Origin: Reticulitermes lucifugus
Taxonomy: Eukaryota > Arthropoda > Insecta > Blattodea > Rhinotermitidae
Direction of reading: 5' to 3'
DNA: 36,021 nucleotides
Assembly: GCA_026260175.1 (NCBI GenBank)
Contig: JAKCWW010004356.1
Span: 1-36,021 of the forward strand
The translations under genes and the position numbers were made by a program. Numbering within the stretch: position 1 is the first letter of the stretch; every line of letters begins with the position of its first letter. Below the pieces are notes generated by a model. The model ran no database searches. It was given only the letters and a program-made list of their open reading frames with translations, and had not been told where the DNA came from. Shown here one piece after another: positions 25,001-33,384 of the stretch.

Positions 25001-27493
25001 GAAATGAGAATTGTTTTCGTTGTTATGATAATCCTCCATACTCATAAAAAAGAAATCGAAACACATGAATTTTTTAGAATTTTGTTCTAAATCACATTAC
25101 AAGCCTGACCCCAGATATCATAAACTGGCAAATTATGGGTAGCAATTCTGTAAGTACAGAACATATGTACAGAAGAAATTGTGTTTACTAATAATGAATT
25201 TATATTACCTGATTTGCTGAAAATGTTCCACAGTTACAAATTGTGACAAGTGTTCTTTCAAGCAGAAGTTCATCATTACTGTGCAGCAGGGCCACCAAAC
25301 TCTTTGCTTCATGAGCAGTTATCACTCTGTAGAAAAAAAAGAATTAAGGTACATTAGCACTGTTATTGAATACTGAAATAAAATACACACAATTGAAAGA
25401 TGAAGACTTGATGTATTATGTTATTAAGCCATACAATTAATATTATTATTTATTATGCATTCTTTTGTTGCATGTTGTGCAAAGAATGCATGTAGGGATG
25501 GTAGTGTCTGTTGCATGCATGTCTGTCCATCTGTTTGTCCTTCTGTCTACATGTTTCAACTCAAGAACCAGTGGATGGATTTTCACTAAATTTGATATCT
25601 GATTGGAGGCCACTCCAAATTTAAACTTTTCATTTCCTAAAATCAATAATGACAACATGGTAGACAAACAAACTTGTATGGTGAGGGTGATGGGAGTGAT
25701 ATTAGTGCCCCAACTAAAATGTAATAATCTGTGGAAACCTACGGTAACCATACTAAAACACAAACTGTGGTACCGACAGTACCCACAGTTTGTAAGACAT
25801 ATACGCACTTGAAGGCAAATTGAAAACACTAAGATGTGAAGAACGCATGTGCAACATTGCAAACCATGGTCAGTGGTACAAAGTGCAACTTTCTAGCCTT
25901 GCTACAGTAACAGAATGTAGCTTGCCCGATGGGGTCATTATCAGCAGGGTAATTTCATTTCTCTGCATGAAAAGAATCAAGGTAGAGTGGCCCCTGTGCT
26001 GAATTAAGCACCATGCCACTAAACTGTATGGGCGAGTGGACATATACCTCCAGGTATTTTTAACCTCAGCACCAGATGGAGGTGAAAGGTCAACTTCACA
26101 CCACAGCTGCTTTAGTCCCAGGGAGAAAGCCCTCAGTACCCACTGGAGAGAAAACTGTGTGAGCCCCAGAGCCAGTCTGAACTCAGTGGAGAAGAAGAGT
26201 CTCTACGCCTGCTAGAATCCAGACTGTAGTGTTGTCACTATACTGACTGAGCTATCCCAGCTCTTACATCAGAATAACTGTACATTTTACACTTACCTAT
26301 TCCAATTACATAATGTCTCAAGACGAAGTCTCAATTCCTCTTCTCCATCACGTAACAACTTCTCTGCTTCTCTTCTAGCTTCTTCTTCACTCCCTCTTTT
26401 CCCTTCAGGGCTGTGGTTCATGGACCGACATGAGTGACGCAGTGATCTTCGTGGCCATCGCCGCCTCATAGGAGAACCAACTAATTCTCCATGACCTCCA
26501 TGGCATGCAAGACCTGACAGGTTTTCTGTGGACCTGCTTGCTAAGATATGACGAACATCCACTGGACTCAGAATTCGTGGCGAACTCCAAGGTGAACACT
26601 GCAAAATGGATGAAGTGTATTAAAAACATTGGTCCTTTGGACATGTCCTGATTTTCGCACACAAGATAGCATTAGAAGTTTATGGTTGGAAGGGTACATC
26701 TCCAGAGGCATAGTTCTTAATTACAGTAGTATATTAGTGAAGATGCCAGTTTGGTGCCTGGATCTTTCTTGAAATCATGTGAAATGAATAAATAAAATTG
26801 TATATTTATAATGTATTTCCATCTTGACTACATTAAGCCATGACAAGGAACATTTAGCATGTGAGATTTGAGGTTTTCTGGGCAGTGACTACAAAAATTA
26901 GGATAAGATGCCATGTAGCTTGGTAGACAGATATAAACATTTCAGAGGAACGTATCGCATCTATCTTCAGGATTACTGTGTGTCCCTGAAAATTGATGTT
27001 GCACATTTCTCCAAAACACTGGCACCTATTTCCCATGTTACCTGCATAGGAACTGCCACGTGAAAATAAAATCTCCCATCATGGTTGAACCTCACAAGCA
27101 AAAACACAGAGACAGAGGGGAAGGACACTGAATAAATTCAGCTGGTTGTGCTTACAATTAGCATGAGATGTCTGTGTCACACAGTCAGCATGCAGCTCTG
27201 TAATGTACAAACATAAACCAGTACATTTCACAAAGAGATTGTGCTCGTTACCTGTAAACTTCTTGGCCCTGGCAAAGGACTGTGTCGAGGAGAAGACCCA
27301 CTTGTTTGAATAGCCAACACTGTATCAGTGAACATTCTCGCCCTCAAATTTAGCTCCCTGATTCGCTCTTGGACACTCAGTGGGCGAAGGAGTACCTTCC
27401 CTGATCCAGTGGTGTCCAAATTACCAAGCAAAACATCAGTTTGTGTTGTCTGAGACAGTCTTCGAAAATACAGCCGGTGTTCATCTGGGTAAC
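18873..27493 (-). CDS. Armadillo-repeat protein of the ARMC10/ARMCX (Arm_2) type, seven coding exons, 5' end missing
   Basis: Exons 27252-27493, 26297-26598, 25209-25326, 23848-23982, 23459-23707, 21539-21702 and 18873-19002 join with intron phases 0, 2, 0, 0, 0, 2 and encode 445 residues ending ...MYEAIKS-stop (TGA at 18875-18873). The first 80 residues (YPDEHRLYFRRLSQTTQTDV...) and the next 100 are low in hydrophobics, rich in Ser, Arg and Pro (SSPRHSPLPGPRS; RRRWPRRSLRHS) and end in a charged helix (EEEARREAEKLLRD). From exon 25209-25326 on, armadillo-type helices follow: LVALLHSNDELLLERTLVTI, VQHAAIKALGNLALNQENQ, VLLSALLTLSNVAV, VKLQTLKLLVNLSTNEDM and EEILLRVVTLLANLTNI. The family's best-known members are mitochondrial outer-membrane or nuclear proteins; location here cannot be judged because the N terminus is absent. 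The first exon shown begins with two bases of a split codon, so at least one more coding exon lies upstream. Assignment to ARMC10/ARMCX rather than another armadillo group is by resemblance only. Confidence 0.8.
19127..19315. mobile_element. Family A MITE with inverted ends
   Basis: Left attcaagtcttctgggtgtc and the complement of right atcacaccccagaagacttt are inverted repeats. The interior atcttcaggatcatggagtc...gaccccgaagat is itself partly palindromic. The minus strand reads KIKVFWGVMLCHW, as in the copy at 9722. It is located in the last intron of the armadillo gene. Confidence 0.65.
19323..21538 (-). other. Last intron of the armadillo gene
   Basis: AT-rich with AAT/ATGA simple repeats (for example 20053-20078). 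No exon is needed here because the flanking phases match. A possible SINE scrap (ccttagggcctgtctaggcc) lies near 20978. Confidence 0.6.
21539..21702 (-). CDS. Armadillo gene exon: penultimate
   Basis: Acceptor cttctttaag|GCT; donor ACACAAT|gtgagt (phase 2). It encodes APRRLIYLLDPSTNEEILLR to LPAEDKAASPDT. Confidence 0.85.
21880..21966 (-). mobile_element. SINE-1 head fragment
   Basis: The minus strand carries a tRNA-like head, with ttggtatagacactaggcta and B-box-like gggtttgattcccagcagga, and is cut off soon after. Confidence 0.65.
22018..22525 (+). mobile_element. SINE-1 copy split by a SINE-2 insertion
   Basis: The SINE-1 head lies at 22018-22108 (tagccctgttggtatagaaa...ggagcaagagattctct). 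The body resumes at 22336-22525 (tttttctccaaagcatgcag, caatgggtactgggggctct, taagaatgagtgctgcttca). Between them sits a SINE-2 in minus orientation. Confidence 0.75.
22109..22335 (-). mobile_element. SINE-2 copy nested in SINE-1
   Basis: On the minus strand it starts gccatggttcaggtggttag, has a decayed B-box (ggattcagtcc) and continues gggatttgtggtggacaaag, matching the copy at 33778-34046. Confidence 0.78.
23459..23707 (-). CDS. Armadillo gene exon: central repeats
   Basis: Acceptor gtttgtag|GAT; donor GCTGAG|gtaaat. 83 codons, DAIPLLLTFVNKQHTPEKVL to NEDMVPSLLAAE, covering two armadillo repeats. Confidence 0.88.
23848..23982 (-). CDS. Armadillo gene exon: second repeat
   Basis: Acceptor aattttag|GAC; donor CTCAAA|gtatgt. 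45 codons, DILREAGCLFRLQSLLLYPK to LALNQENQRELK. Confidence 0.87.
24110..24570. mobile_element. Probable transposon relic, type unknown
   Basis: A GC-richer block inside an armadillo-gene intron begins with (ATC)n. It contains blocks such as ccgttcaaaccactctgttg and aggccctactggtagcaata and has no matching exon. The compositional break suggests inserted DNA, but there is no second copy in the window. Confidence 0.35.
25209..25326 (-). CDS. Armadillo gene exon: first armadillo repeat
   Basis: Acceptor ttctacag|A; donor AATCAG|gtaata. One base plus 39 codons, VITAHEAKSLVALLHSNDEL to CGTFSANQ. Confidence 0.85.
25446..25620. repeat. Dispersed repeat of unknown type
   Basis: The block containing the complement of gtgaaaatccatccactggt and of gacagaaggacaaacagatggaca is similar in layout to 7390-7460. 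Insect intergenic repeats of this form (a 'gaaaat-ccat' motif followed by gacagacaga) are common. Confidence 0.4.
26025..26273 (-). mobile_element. SINE-1 copy with head
   Basis: The minus strand begins agctgggatagctcagtcag, has a decayed B-box (ggattctagcagg) and the body complement of gcctcagtacccactgg-like and tttttaacctcagcaccaga. It ends 10-20 bases from the exon donor at 26297. Confidence 0.75.
26297..26598 (-). CDS. Armadillo gene exon: basic linker and charged helix
   Basis: Acceptor ttttgcag|TGT; donor GGAATAG|gtaagt (phase 2). It contains the Arg-rich block MRRRWPRRSLRHSCRS and an acidic/basic helix leading into ETLCNWN. Confidence 0.8.
27252..27493 (-). CDS. Armadillo gene exon: Ser/Pro-rich N-terminal region
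   Basis: Acceptor gttcacag|GT; donor TTACAG|gtaacg (phase 0). It encodes YPDEHRLYFRRLSQ through PLSVQERIRELNLRARMF to SPLPGPRSLQ. It starts with the last two bases of a codon. Confidence 0.72.
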
Positions 27494-28339
27494 CTGTGAA
27501 CAATTCAGCTAAAATTTAGAGGCAGCAAAAAGGCTGCCATAAATTTTAACAAGTGCAATTAAAATAAATATAGTCTGTACCCATCCAGTGGTTGTAATTT
27601 CATGTACAGTTTTGGCATTGTCACTAACAGAGAAAGAAAGCTTGATATCAACTGTATACGGTAGACTTTACAAGTATTCTAATCAGGATTACTTTTACTC
27701 ATGGTCAAGGGTGGGTGCAAAAGGAGCAAACAAAGGAGAGTCTGTGGGACAAACACAGTATTCTTTAATACTAAAACAGGTCGTACATACAGAAATGATT
27801 GTGGTTTAATATGTTAAGTCAAGATTCAGAAAATCACATGCAGCCAGAAATTGTACAGAAAGAGATGATAAACTGCACTTAAAATCAAACAGCGAAAGAA
27901 TTCAGGAGCATGGGGAAAAGAAACACACATAAAATTTCATATCACAACACATAAAAAGGTAAAAATAAATTACATGACAAACAATTCTACAACAAACTCT
28001 TCAATTCATGTTACATTTCTTCCTTTCTTTCTTTCTATATAAATCATACTATGTATTCACATTTCATGCTTAAAACCAAAAATCAGGTTCCAGAATTTTG
28101 TATATGACACAGGGAGGGACCAGGATACACTGGGATTGTGATTAAGGGGGCAAACACACCGACATCTAAGGTATCCAAAGTGCCTGTTCTGATCTCAATG
28201 CAGGAAATCGCAAATGTTCACATCACAATCCTTTGACGGCCCAGTAGACTGAAGTTAACTACTTAAATCATTTGTTGTCAGTGACTGTAAAGCTGGATCA
28301 GACACAGTTAGTGAGCGACAGAATATGAACAGCAGAGGA

Positions 28340-28625
28340 CACCTCGGTAAGTTTAGTGCCTTGGCTACAGGCTGGATGGCCAAGGAAATCACGGTTCCAT
28401 TCCGAGCAGGAATGAGATATTTTTTGCCTCTCTAAAGTGGTAAGACCAGCTCTGAGGACCATCCAACCTCCCATTCAGTGGGTACTGGGGACTCCTTTCC
28501 TGGGCCTAAAGTGGCCAGGTTGTGAAGCTGACCACTCACCTCCACTCATAGCACAGGTTAAGAATGAGTGGAGATATAACTTTCAATCCCCCATACACCT
28601 TCATGGAGTGATGTTTAATTAAGCA
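28340..28625 (+). mobile_element. SINE-1 copy
   Basis: Plus-strand copy: B-box-like ggttccattccgagcagga at 28392, then cccattcagtgggtactggg, gaccactcacctccactcat and gttaagaatgagtggagata. Confidence 0.8.
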
Positions 28626-28629
28626 GAGG

Positions 28630-29800
28630 GGCAACTTCATGGACAGCAGGGGACACGTTAGAAAACCCTATGTCATGCAGTACTGTTTGTCAAAATTTTC
28701 AAAAGTAATGGCTGTCAATATTAGGAGTGACTCAGGAGACTGGTAATCTGTCACCAAGGCCACGCGCAAGGCCGACTGTGAGCAGTCCAGCGGTACACAG
28801 CTTCTTCTGTCAGTCAAGCAAACCACGTCTGTCTTAAAAATTACTGATAACCATGCAAGTGACAGAAGAGAAGGTTTGGACAGAAAACCTGATGGAAAGA
28901 TACCCCTTGGACGAACTAGACATCAATTAGTATTAAAGTGTATCTTAAGTAACTATGATGGGAGGTTGTGGAATGGGCATGCAATTGACAATAAATTGTA
29001 AGTTTCTGTCAGAGACAACAACTTTATTATATTTAATCATGTATGCTACATGTTCCAGTTATATTTTGACCACCTTCAGACATTAATGTACATTATCCAA
29101 AACCAAGGTGGACATGCGATAAAAATATTTTGTAATTTGTGAGATCTCACAAATTTAAAAATGTAATTTAAAGGCATACCATATTGTTTCCAAAATTGTT
29201 AAAAATTATGTCAAGTTGTATTCTGTTTGGCTTGTTTGGTATTGATTTACTCGGTTTATTTGCATATGCAGGCGCGTTCTCTTGATTTCGATGATTTCAA
29301 ACCGTATGCTAGTATTCCTTTCTGGCGTTCAATATATTGTTGGATTGTGCGTGCTGCTGGAGTTATTTCGCTCACGTGAGATTATGGTTTTATAGCTTTG
29401 CAACTTCTTATAAACACCAGTTTTGTTTGTGCTTACTATCTCCTACATCGCGTTGTTTACAGTAAACTAGGCATAAAATCTGAATCTTGTAAATGTGGTA
29501 GTAAACCTTCGGAATCTATGAAAGGTGGTAAGCTGTTTACGAGGTTTTCAAGAACGCCTATGCTCCATGGATTTCGTCACATACATAGTCAGTCAGTCAG
29601 GTCATAAGTTCGGGCAGCCAACTGCTTGCTTCTCACGTGGAATTCGTCACAGCTTCCTTGATACTAAACAAGCACAACCTGTATACAGTACCTGCCTCAG
29701 TACGTGTCCTCATATACAGCCATCCAGTATACGATACGCAACATTTAGATAGCCTTATGCGTTACACAACGCAATGTAGTGTATTTGGTATGTGGTCACA
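28630..29800. other. Region upstream of the armadillo gene exons, nothing assigned
   Basis: From about 29260 the sequence becomes richer in CG dinucleotides, as expected near a promoter or first exon. A plus-strand open stretch (29461-29527, KLGIKSESCKCGSKPSESMK) ends just before ggtggtaagc, a possible donor, but no partner exon was found. Confidence 0.3.
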
Positions 29801-29802
29801 AA

Positions 29803-29928
29803 TACAGGGTGCATATTATATATGATAACCGTCGGTTGCTCGTTTACCGTATTGAAGTAGCCCACTCATCCGACCACAGTAGCGGCGGGAAGTGACAAAC
29901 GATAGTTGTCAGATAAAATAATGACCCG
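29803..29928. mobile_element. MITE family B, copy 2
   Basis: Left end acagggtgcatattatatat; the complement of the right end is gggtcattattttatctgac followed by aactatcg. The right end is close to that of the copy at 18443-18602 (agttgtcagayaaaataatg). Confidence 0.7.
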
Positions 29929-29979
29929 CGTTTCGCAATGTCATAACTCAGAAGGCCACAACGTAAATCTGCCCTGTTC

Positions 29980-30480
29980 AGTACACCCATCTGCGGACCA
30001 GGATGGAGCAGCAGCAACACTCTGGACTTGTATTCGGAAAGTGATGTGTTCAAACCTCGGCACGGGTATCGGCTGTCCTGCCTCAGGTTTCTTTCTGTGA
30101 TCTTCCTCAGAGTCAGCAGACAAATGGATCCGGTGTAGCTCAGTAAGTATAGTGACTACGCTACGGGCATGACAACCGATAAATCGTGGTTCGATTCCCG
30201 GCAGGGGCAAGAAATACATCTCTTCTCCAAAGCGTATAGACCGGCTCTGGGGCCCACCCGCCTTCCTACACAGCAAAGCGGCTGGGGCGTGAAGTTGACC
30301 ACTCGCCCCATTCGTGCCGATATTATAAGTGCAGCCATAACACCACCCCCCACGCGCTTTTAGGGACAAATTTGCCTTTAACTTTACTTTAACTTGCAGA
30401 CAAATACCCCTATTAGGCAAGGACAGTTTCCCTCCAAATGCCATCCAATCCATCAATCATCCCCCTACCCGATACTGCAC
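29980..30480 (+). mobile_element. Fourth SINE family copy, interrupted by SINE-1
   Basis: A tRNA-like head reads gagcagcagcaacactctgg...cttgtattcggaaagtg, then B-box-like gtgttcaaacctc. The body continues to 30125 and, after the SINE-1 insertion (30126-30395) and its target duplication, from 30406 on. Confidence 0.5.
30126..30395 (+). mobile_element. SINE-1, intact, with 10-bp target-site duplication
   Basis: The best-preserved family member. A-box tagctcagtaag (30136-30147), perfect B-box ggttcgattcc (30188-30198), body with cggctctggggcccaccc, and a 3' end of ctttaactttactttaactt. It is flanked by the identical 10-mer gcagacaaat at 30116-30125 and 30396-30405. Confidence 0.9.
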
Positions 30481-30527
30481 ACTTGGCGCGTAGTGAAACA
30501 AGCCACGAAGGACAGTCATTAACTTAC

Positions 30528-30628
30528 AGCGTCAGTTCTTTGGATTCTAACACAGGAACATCAGGTGCATGTGCTGACAGCTGTCGTAGCCTCGCTTTCC
30601 CTGACCTACCCACATATCGATTTTTGGG
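30528..30628 (-). CDS. Candidate upstream coding exon, possibly of the armadillo gene
   Basis: The minus strand has a pyrimidine-containing acceptor (cgacatttctgcccag|CCC) and a consensus donor (GACGCT|gtaagt). Between them 33 codons stay open (PKNRYVGRSGKARLRQLSAH...). The sequence is CG-richer than its surroundings. The exon would end in phase 2, while the first confirmed armadillo exon needs phase 1, so a further exon would have to lie between. It could also be chance or belong to another gene. Confidence 0.35.
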
Positions 30629-31288
30629 CTGGGCAGAAATGTCGAACACAAGTGGCCAGGGTTGTGGAGTGAGGAAGCACAACTTTACAGCTGAGTTTCG
30701 GATTATAACACATAAATCACTGTAATATTGCCGCATTATGAAATCATGCTGTTTCCTTGGAGCATTTTAGTTGTCCAGCTGTCTCTTTCAGTACTGTGTA
30801 GCTGCATATGAAACACACAAAAATGCACTAACAGTCGTCAGTTAACTAATTCCGTCTAGCAGCGTCCTTCTTCAGAAACCGGCAGCTGCTCGGACACTCA
30901 AGAAACCACCAGCATATTGTGGGACCCGACGTTTCGTTACTGTGTTCATCACAACCCGCCACTGGCCCCTACCTGAGCCACAAAATCCAAACCACACGCG
31001 CCCCCTTTCCTATATGTTAATACGATCCTCCTCATCTACGACCAGGTCCTCCAAGTGGCCTCTTTCCGTCAGGTTTTCCAACCAAAATCGTATATACATT
31101 TGTCTTCTCTCCCATACGTGCCACATGCTCTGCCCATCTCCTCCTCATTTCACCACCCTAATTACGTTTGGTAAGCGGTACAAATCATGAAGCTCCTCAT
31201 TATGTAATTTTCTCCAGCCCCCTGTTACTTCCTCCCTCTAAGGTCCGAATATTGTCCTCAGCACTCCGTTCCGAACAGAATCAGCCAT

Positions 31289-31706
31289 TTTTATGTTATA
31301 TCGCGCACATTCTTATAATTAATACATCAACCAACTTATGAACTTAATAAAATACATTCAGAAGTAAGTATAAAACTCCTACATGTTTCGGCACCGAGGT
31401 GCATGCTTCATAAAGAGTGTAAACAACTGAAAACTTCTGCCTGGAACATCTCACTTTAAAAAATTATAAATTCACAATACTATGATTTTATGATTGTTAA
31501 CTTTGTGCATTTTGGAATTTTAATATTTTAATTATTTTAATCATTTTAATTAAGGCGACACAATACCTACATAAGTGTGCTGGCATTGTATTCCTTTGTT
31601 CAGATAACTCCCTGATGATGGCACCTCGGCGCGGAAACATGTAGGAGTTTTATACTTACTTTTGAATGTATTTTATTAAGTGCATAAGTTGGTTAATGTA
31701 TTAATT
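31289..31706 (+). mobile_element. Probable Penelope-like element remnant with inverted repeats and hammerhead motif
   Basis: Two 86-bp inverted repeats (31317-31402 and 31621-31706) differ at only five positions and have no gaps. The unit is flanked by the identical 12-mer agaatcagccat (31277-31288 and 31707-31718), and it splits the LINE relic exactly there. A 28-bp extension (31289-31316) lies outside the left repeat only. The right repeat and its inner flank form a type I hammerhead layout. Variable-length target duplication, a one-sided extension and a hammerhead in the terminal repeat are known traits of Penelope-like elements. No reverse transcriptase remains. Confidence 0.6.
31606..31649 (+). 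ncRNA. Hammerhead ribozyme-like motif (type I, minimal stem III)
   Basis: Stem I strand AACTCC (31606-31611), core CTGATGA (31612-31618), stem II region (31619-31633), core GAA(A) (31634-31637), a self-complementary ACATGT (31637-31642) as minimal stem III, cleavage-site A (31643, in GUA) and stem I partner GGAGTT (31644-31649), six perfect pairs. Stem II is imperfect in this copy (ggcacc-tc-ggcgcg); the inverted copy at 31385-31402 keeps a perfect gcacc/ggtgc stem but has lost CTGATGA. Confidence 0.6.
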
Positions 31707-31944
31707 AGAATCAGCCATGTTATTCCCTTAATGTGAGAGACGAAGTCTCACAACCATACAGAACAGCAGACAAAATCATAATCAAGGCATAAGGAAATCA
31801 ACAACGTGACTCATGACCCATTGCAACTTCTCCTTTAGAGAACTTGCCAACAGCAAACTGTAACAGGTGAGAACCGCAGAATGTGGCTGATACGTACAGT
31901 AGTACTTCATACGCAGCAAAGCATGTGAGGTTTGGGAATTTTAC

Positions 31945-32400
31945 GGCCGCGTCTTGTGGGATGTGACGCCGTGTAACTGGATAGACAGCAAACTTGAATC
32001 ACGACAATCGTAACAACTACGCGACACCAGAGGTTATCTCAGGGGTGTTGACGGGTGGGGACTGTCATGTAGGTACAGCACAGTGCACGCGGCATCATAT
32101 GCCAGAAGGCATATCTTCAGAAGTAAATCGAGCAGATAAAAAACAGCAAAAAAATGTCCTCACGAAAACAACAGCAAGTCTAGCGAAACGTCTAAAAATC
32201 GACAAATGCAGTGCAGCAGCAGAACACCTGGCTGGCGGAGCTTTATCTGCAGTGAAAGCAGGACAACCTGTACATTACACGCAGCCAGGAATATCGTTCA
32301 TTGAAGCAGAACTGTGCTTCGCCGTGGAAACGTCAGTAAGAAATACAGAAATGAGATGTCTGGAACAGCGCGGTCTGAAGTTTAAATGATTCAAAACCGA
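31945..32400 (+). other. Repeat-derived region with an unexplained 131-codon open frame
   Basis: 31945-31985 (cttgtgggatgtgacgccgt) matches the family A MITE end (FWDVTPC). It is followed by an open frame at 31994-32389 (MNHDNRNNYATPEV... to ...CLEQRGLKFK) with no domain I recognise. The frame is hydrophilic and has no visible splice sites or polyadenylation signal. Most likely it is part of a mobile element. Confidence 0.3.
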
Positions 32401-32477
32401 ACAGAATAATTAACTAGAAACAATCGAACCGAATTATTCGGTTGCAACTTGAACTGACCTTTTGTGCATTTAATAAT

Positions 32478-32515
32478 GATGATGATAATAATAATAATAA
32501 TAATAATAATAATAG
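32478..32515. repeat. (GAT)n(AAT)n microsatellite
   Basis: gatgatgataataataataa continues to 32513 and abuts the left end of a SINE-1 copy, probably its simple-repeat tail. Confidence 0.85.
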
Positions 32516-32740
32516 GTAAATTTCACCCTACAACAGGTCATGAACGCCCAGAGGGGGAATAGAGGTATAGCTCTAATCTTTCTTTAACCTCGGCTCTAGA
32601 TGGGCGTGGGTGGTCAAAGCCACGCCCCGGCCGCTTTATACCGGGGAAAGACACCCTGTACCAACTCTACAGGAGACGGGGTGGGCCTCCGGACCGGTAT
32701 GGACAGGTGCGGAAAATCTCGCCCCCACCGGGATGATGAT
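32516..32740 (-). mobile_element. SINE-1 copy lacking its tRNA head
   Basis: Minus-orientation family blocks: tctttaacctcggctctaga, ggccgctttataccggggaa, gagacggggtgggcctccgg and tctcgcccccaccggga. It stays CG-rich, implying a younger subfamily than the AT-decayed copies. Confidence 0.75.
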
Positions 32741-33088
32741 GATAACAATATAGCAAAAACGTTAGGAAGGCAATCCATACATAAGTTATTCCGTCATTAC
32801 CTTACTCGCATGGCATTATATCGCGGTTTTAGACAGACCTCGACAGTCTCGAAAGAATTGTAGGAGCTACAATTTCAAAAGCCTGCATGTACCATAAAAC
32901 TCTAGTTCTAAAAGATTTCTACTGCCGAAAAACGAAAGCCGTGTCGGAATTACCGATATGCAGAACCTCCAAAGTAGCGAAGTTAAACCATTAAGAACTT
33001 ACTTCCGCAACAAGAAAGATACCTCCCTCCCACATTGAATTATATGTGACACAGATGTTAATTACACACCTCTTAACTTACATGATCC

Positions 33089-33347
33089 TTTTTTTTTTCA
33101 AGGCTCGACAGTCCTAGTGGGCCTAGGCCTACTCCCTGTCGGAGTTTCGAGATCACGATCACACATTCAAACACACCACACTCGGTAGGACTCCTCTGGA
33201 CGAGTGATCGGCCCGTCGCAGAGACTTCTACCTGACAACACACAACACTTACAAGGCATCCATGCCCCCGGCTGGATTCGAACCCGCAATCCCAGCAAGC
33301 GAACGGCCGCAGACCCACCCCTTAGACGGCGCGGCCACTGGGATCGG
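33089..33347 (-). mobile_element. SINE-3 copy (tRNA-derived), complete
   Basis: The minus strand starts with a tRNA-like head with perfect B-box GGTTCGAATCC (complement of 33274-33284). It continues through a body of about 170 bp containing taggcctaggcccactagga, and ends in an A10 tail (33089-33098). A second 3' end occurs at 35964-36021. Confidence 0.8.
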
Positions 33348-33384
33348 CTACATCAGAGCTGGCCAAGCAGTCAATCGCGGCCGC

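Larger units (their letters stand above)
30860..31780 (-). pseudogene. LINE reverse-transcriptase C-terminal relic, interrupted
   Basis: Decayed minus-strand frames read VLYGCETSSLTLRE (about 31765-31725), then after an insertion NGVLRTIFGP, EEVTGGWRKLHNEELHDLYR, RRRWAEHVARMGEKTNVYTI, LVGKPDGKRPLGGPGRR and VVMNTVTKRRVPQYAGGFLS (down to about 30880). This order is that of the C-terminal tail of AP-endonuclease-type LINE polyproteins widespread in insects. Several frameshifts and stops are present. Confidence 0.8.

Noticed and set aside
25446..25862. 138-codon minus-strand open frame
   Set aside because: It spans a dispersed repeat in an armadillo-gene intron, has no domain, and the exon phases on either side leave no room for it.
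27570..27710. Possible missing exon of the armadillo gene (LPYTVDIKLSFSVSDNAKTV)
   Set aside because: Only a weak gtacag donor, no convincing acceptor, and no resemblance to the neighbouring domains.
28531..28545. Consensus-like donor gag|gtgagt on the minus strand
   Set aside because: It falls within a block repeated in every SINE-1 copy, so it is a repeat motif and not gene-specific.
30136..30198. tRNA gene with intact A and B boxes
   Set aside because: It is the tRNA-like head of SINE-1: it lacks a credible full cloverleaf and is followed by the SINE body and a target duplication. The same applies to 33274-33345 and 33983-34046.
29941..30456. 171-codon minus-strand open frame, the longest in the window
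   Set aside because: It runs antisense through the SINE-1 copy and its host SINE; its residues ([16 protein letters not shown]) are a SINE read-through pattern, not a gene.
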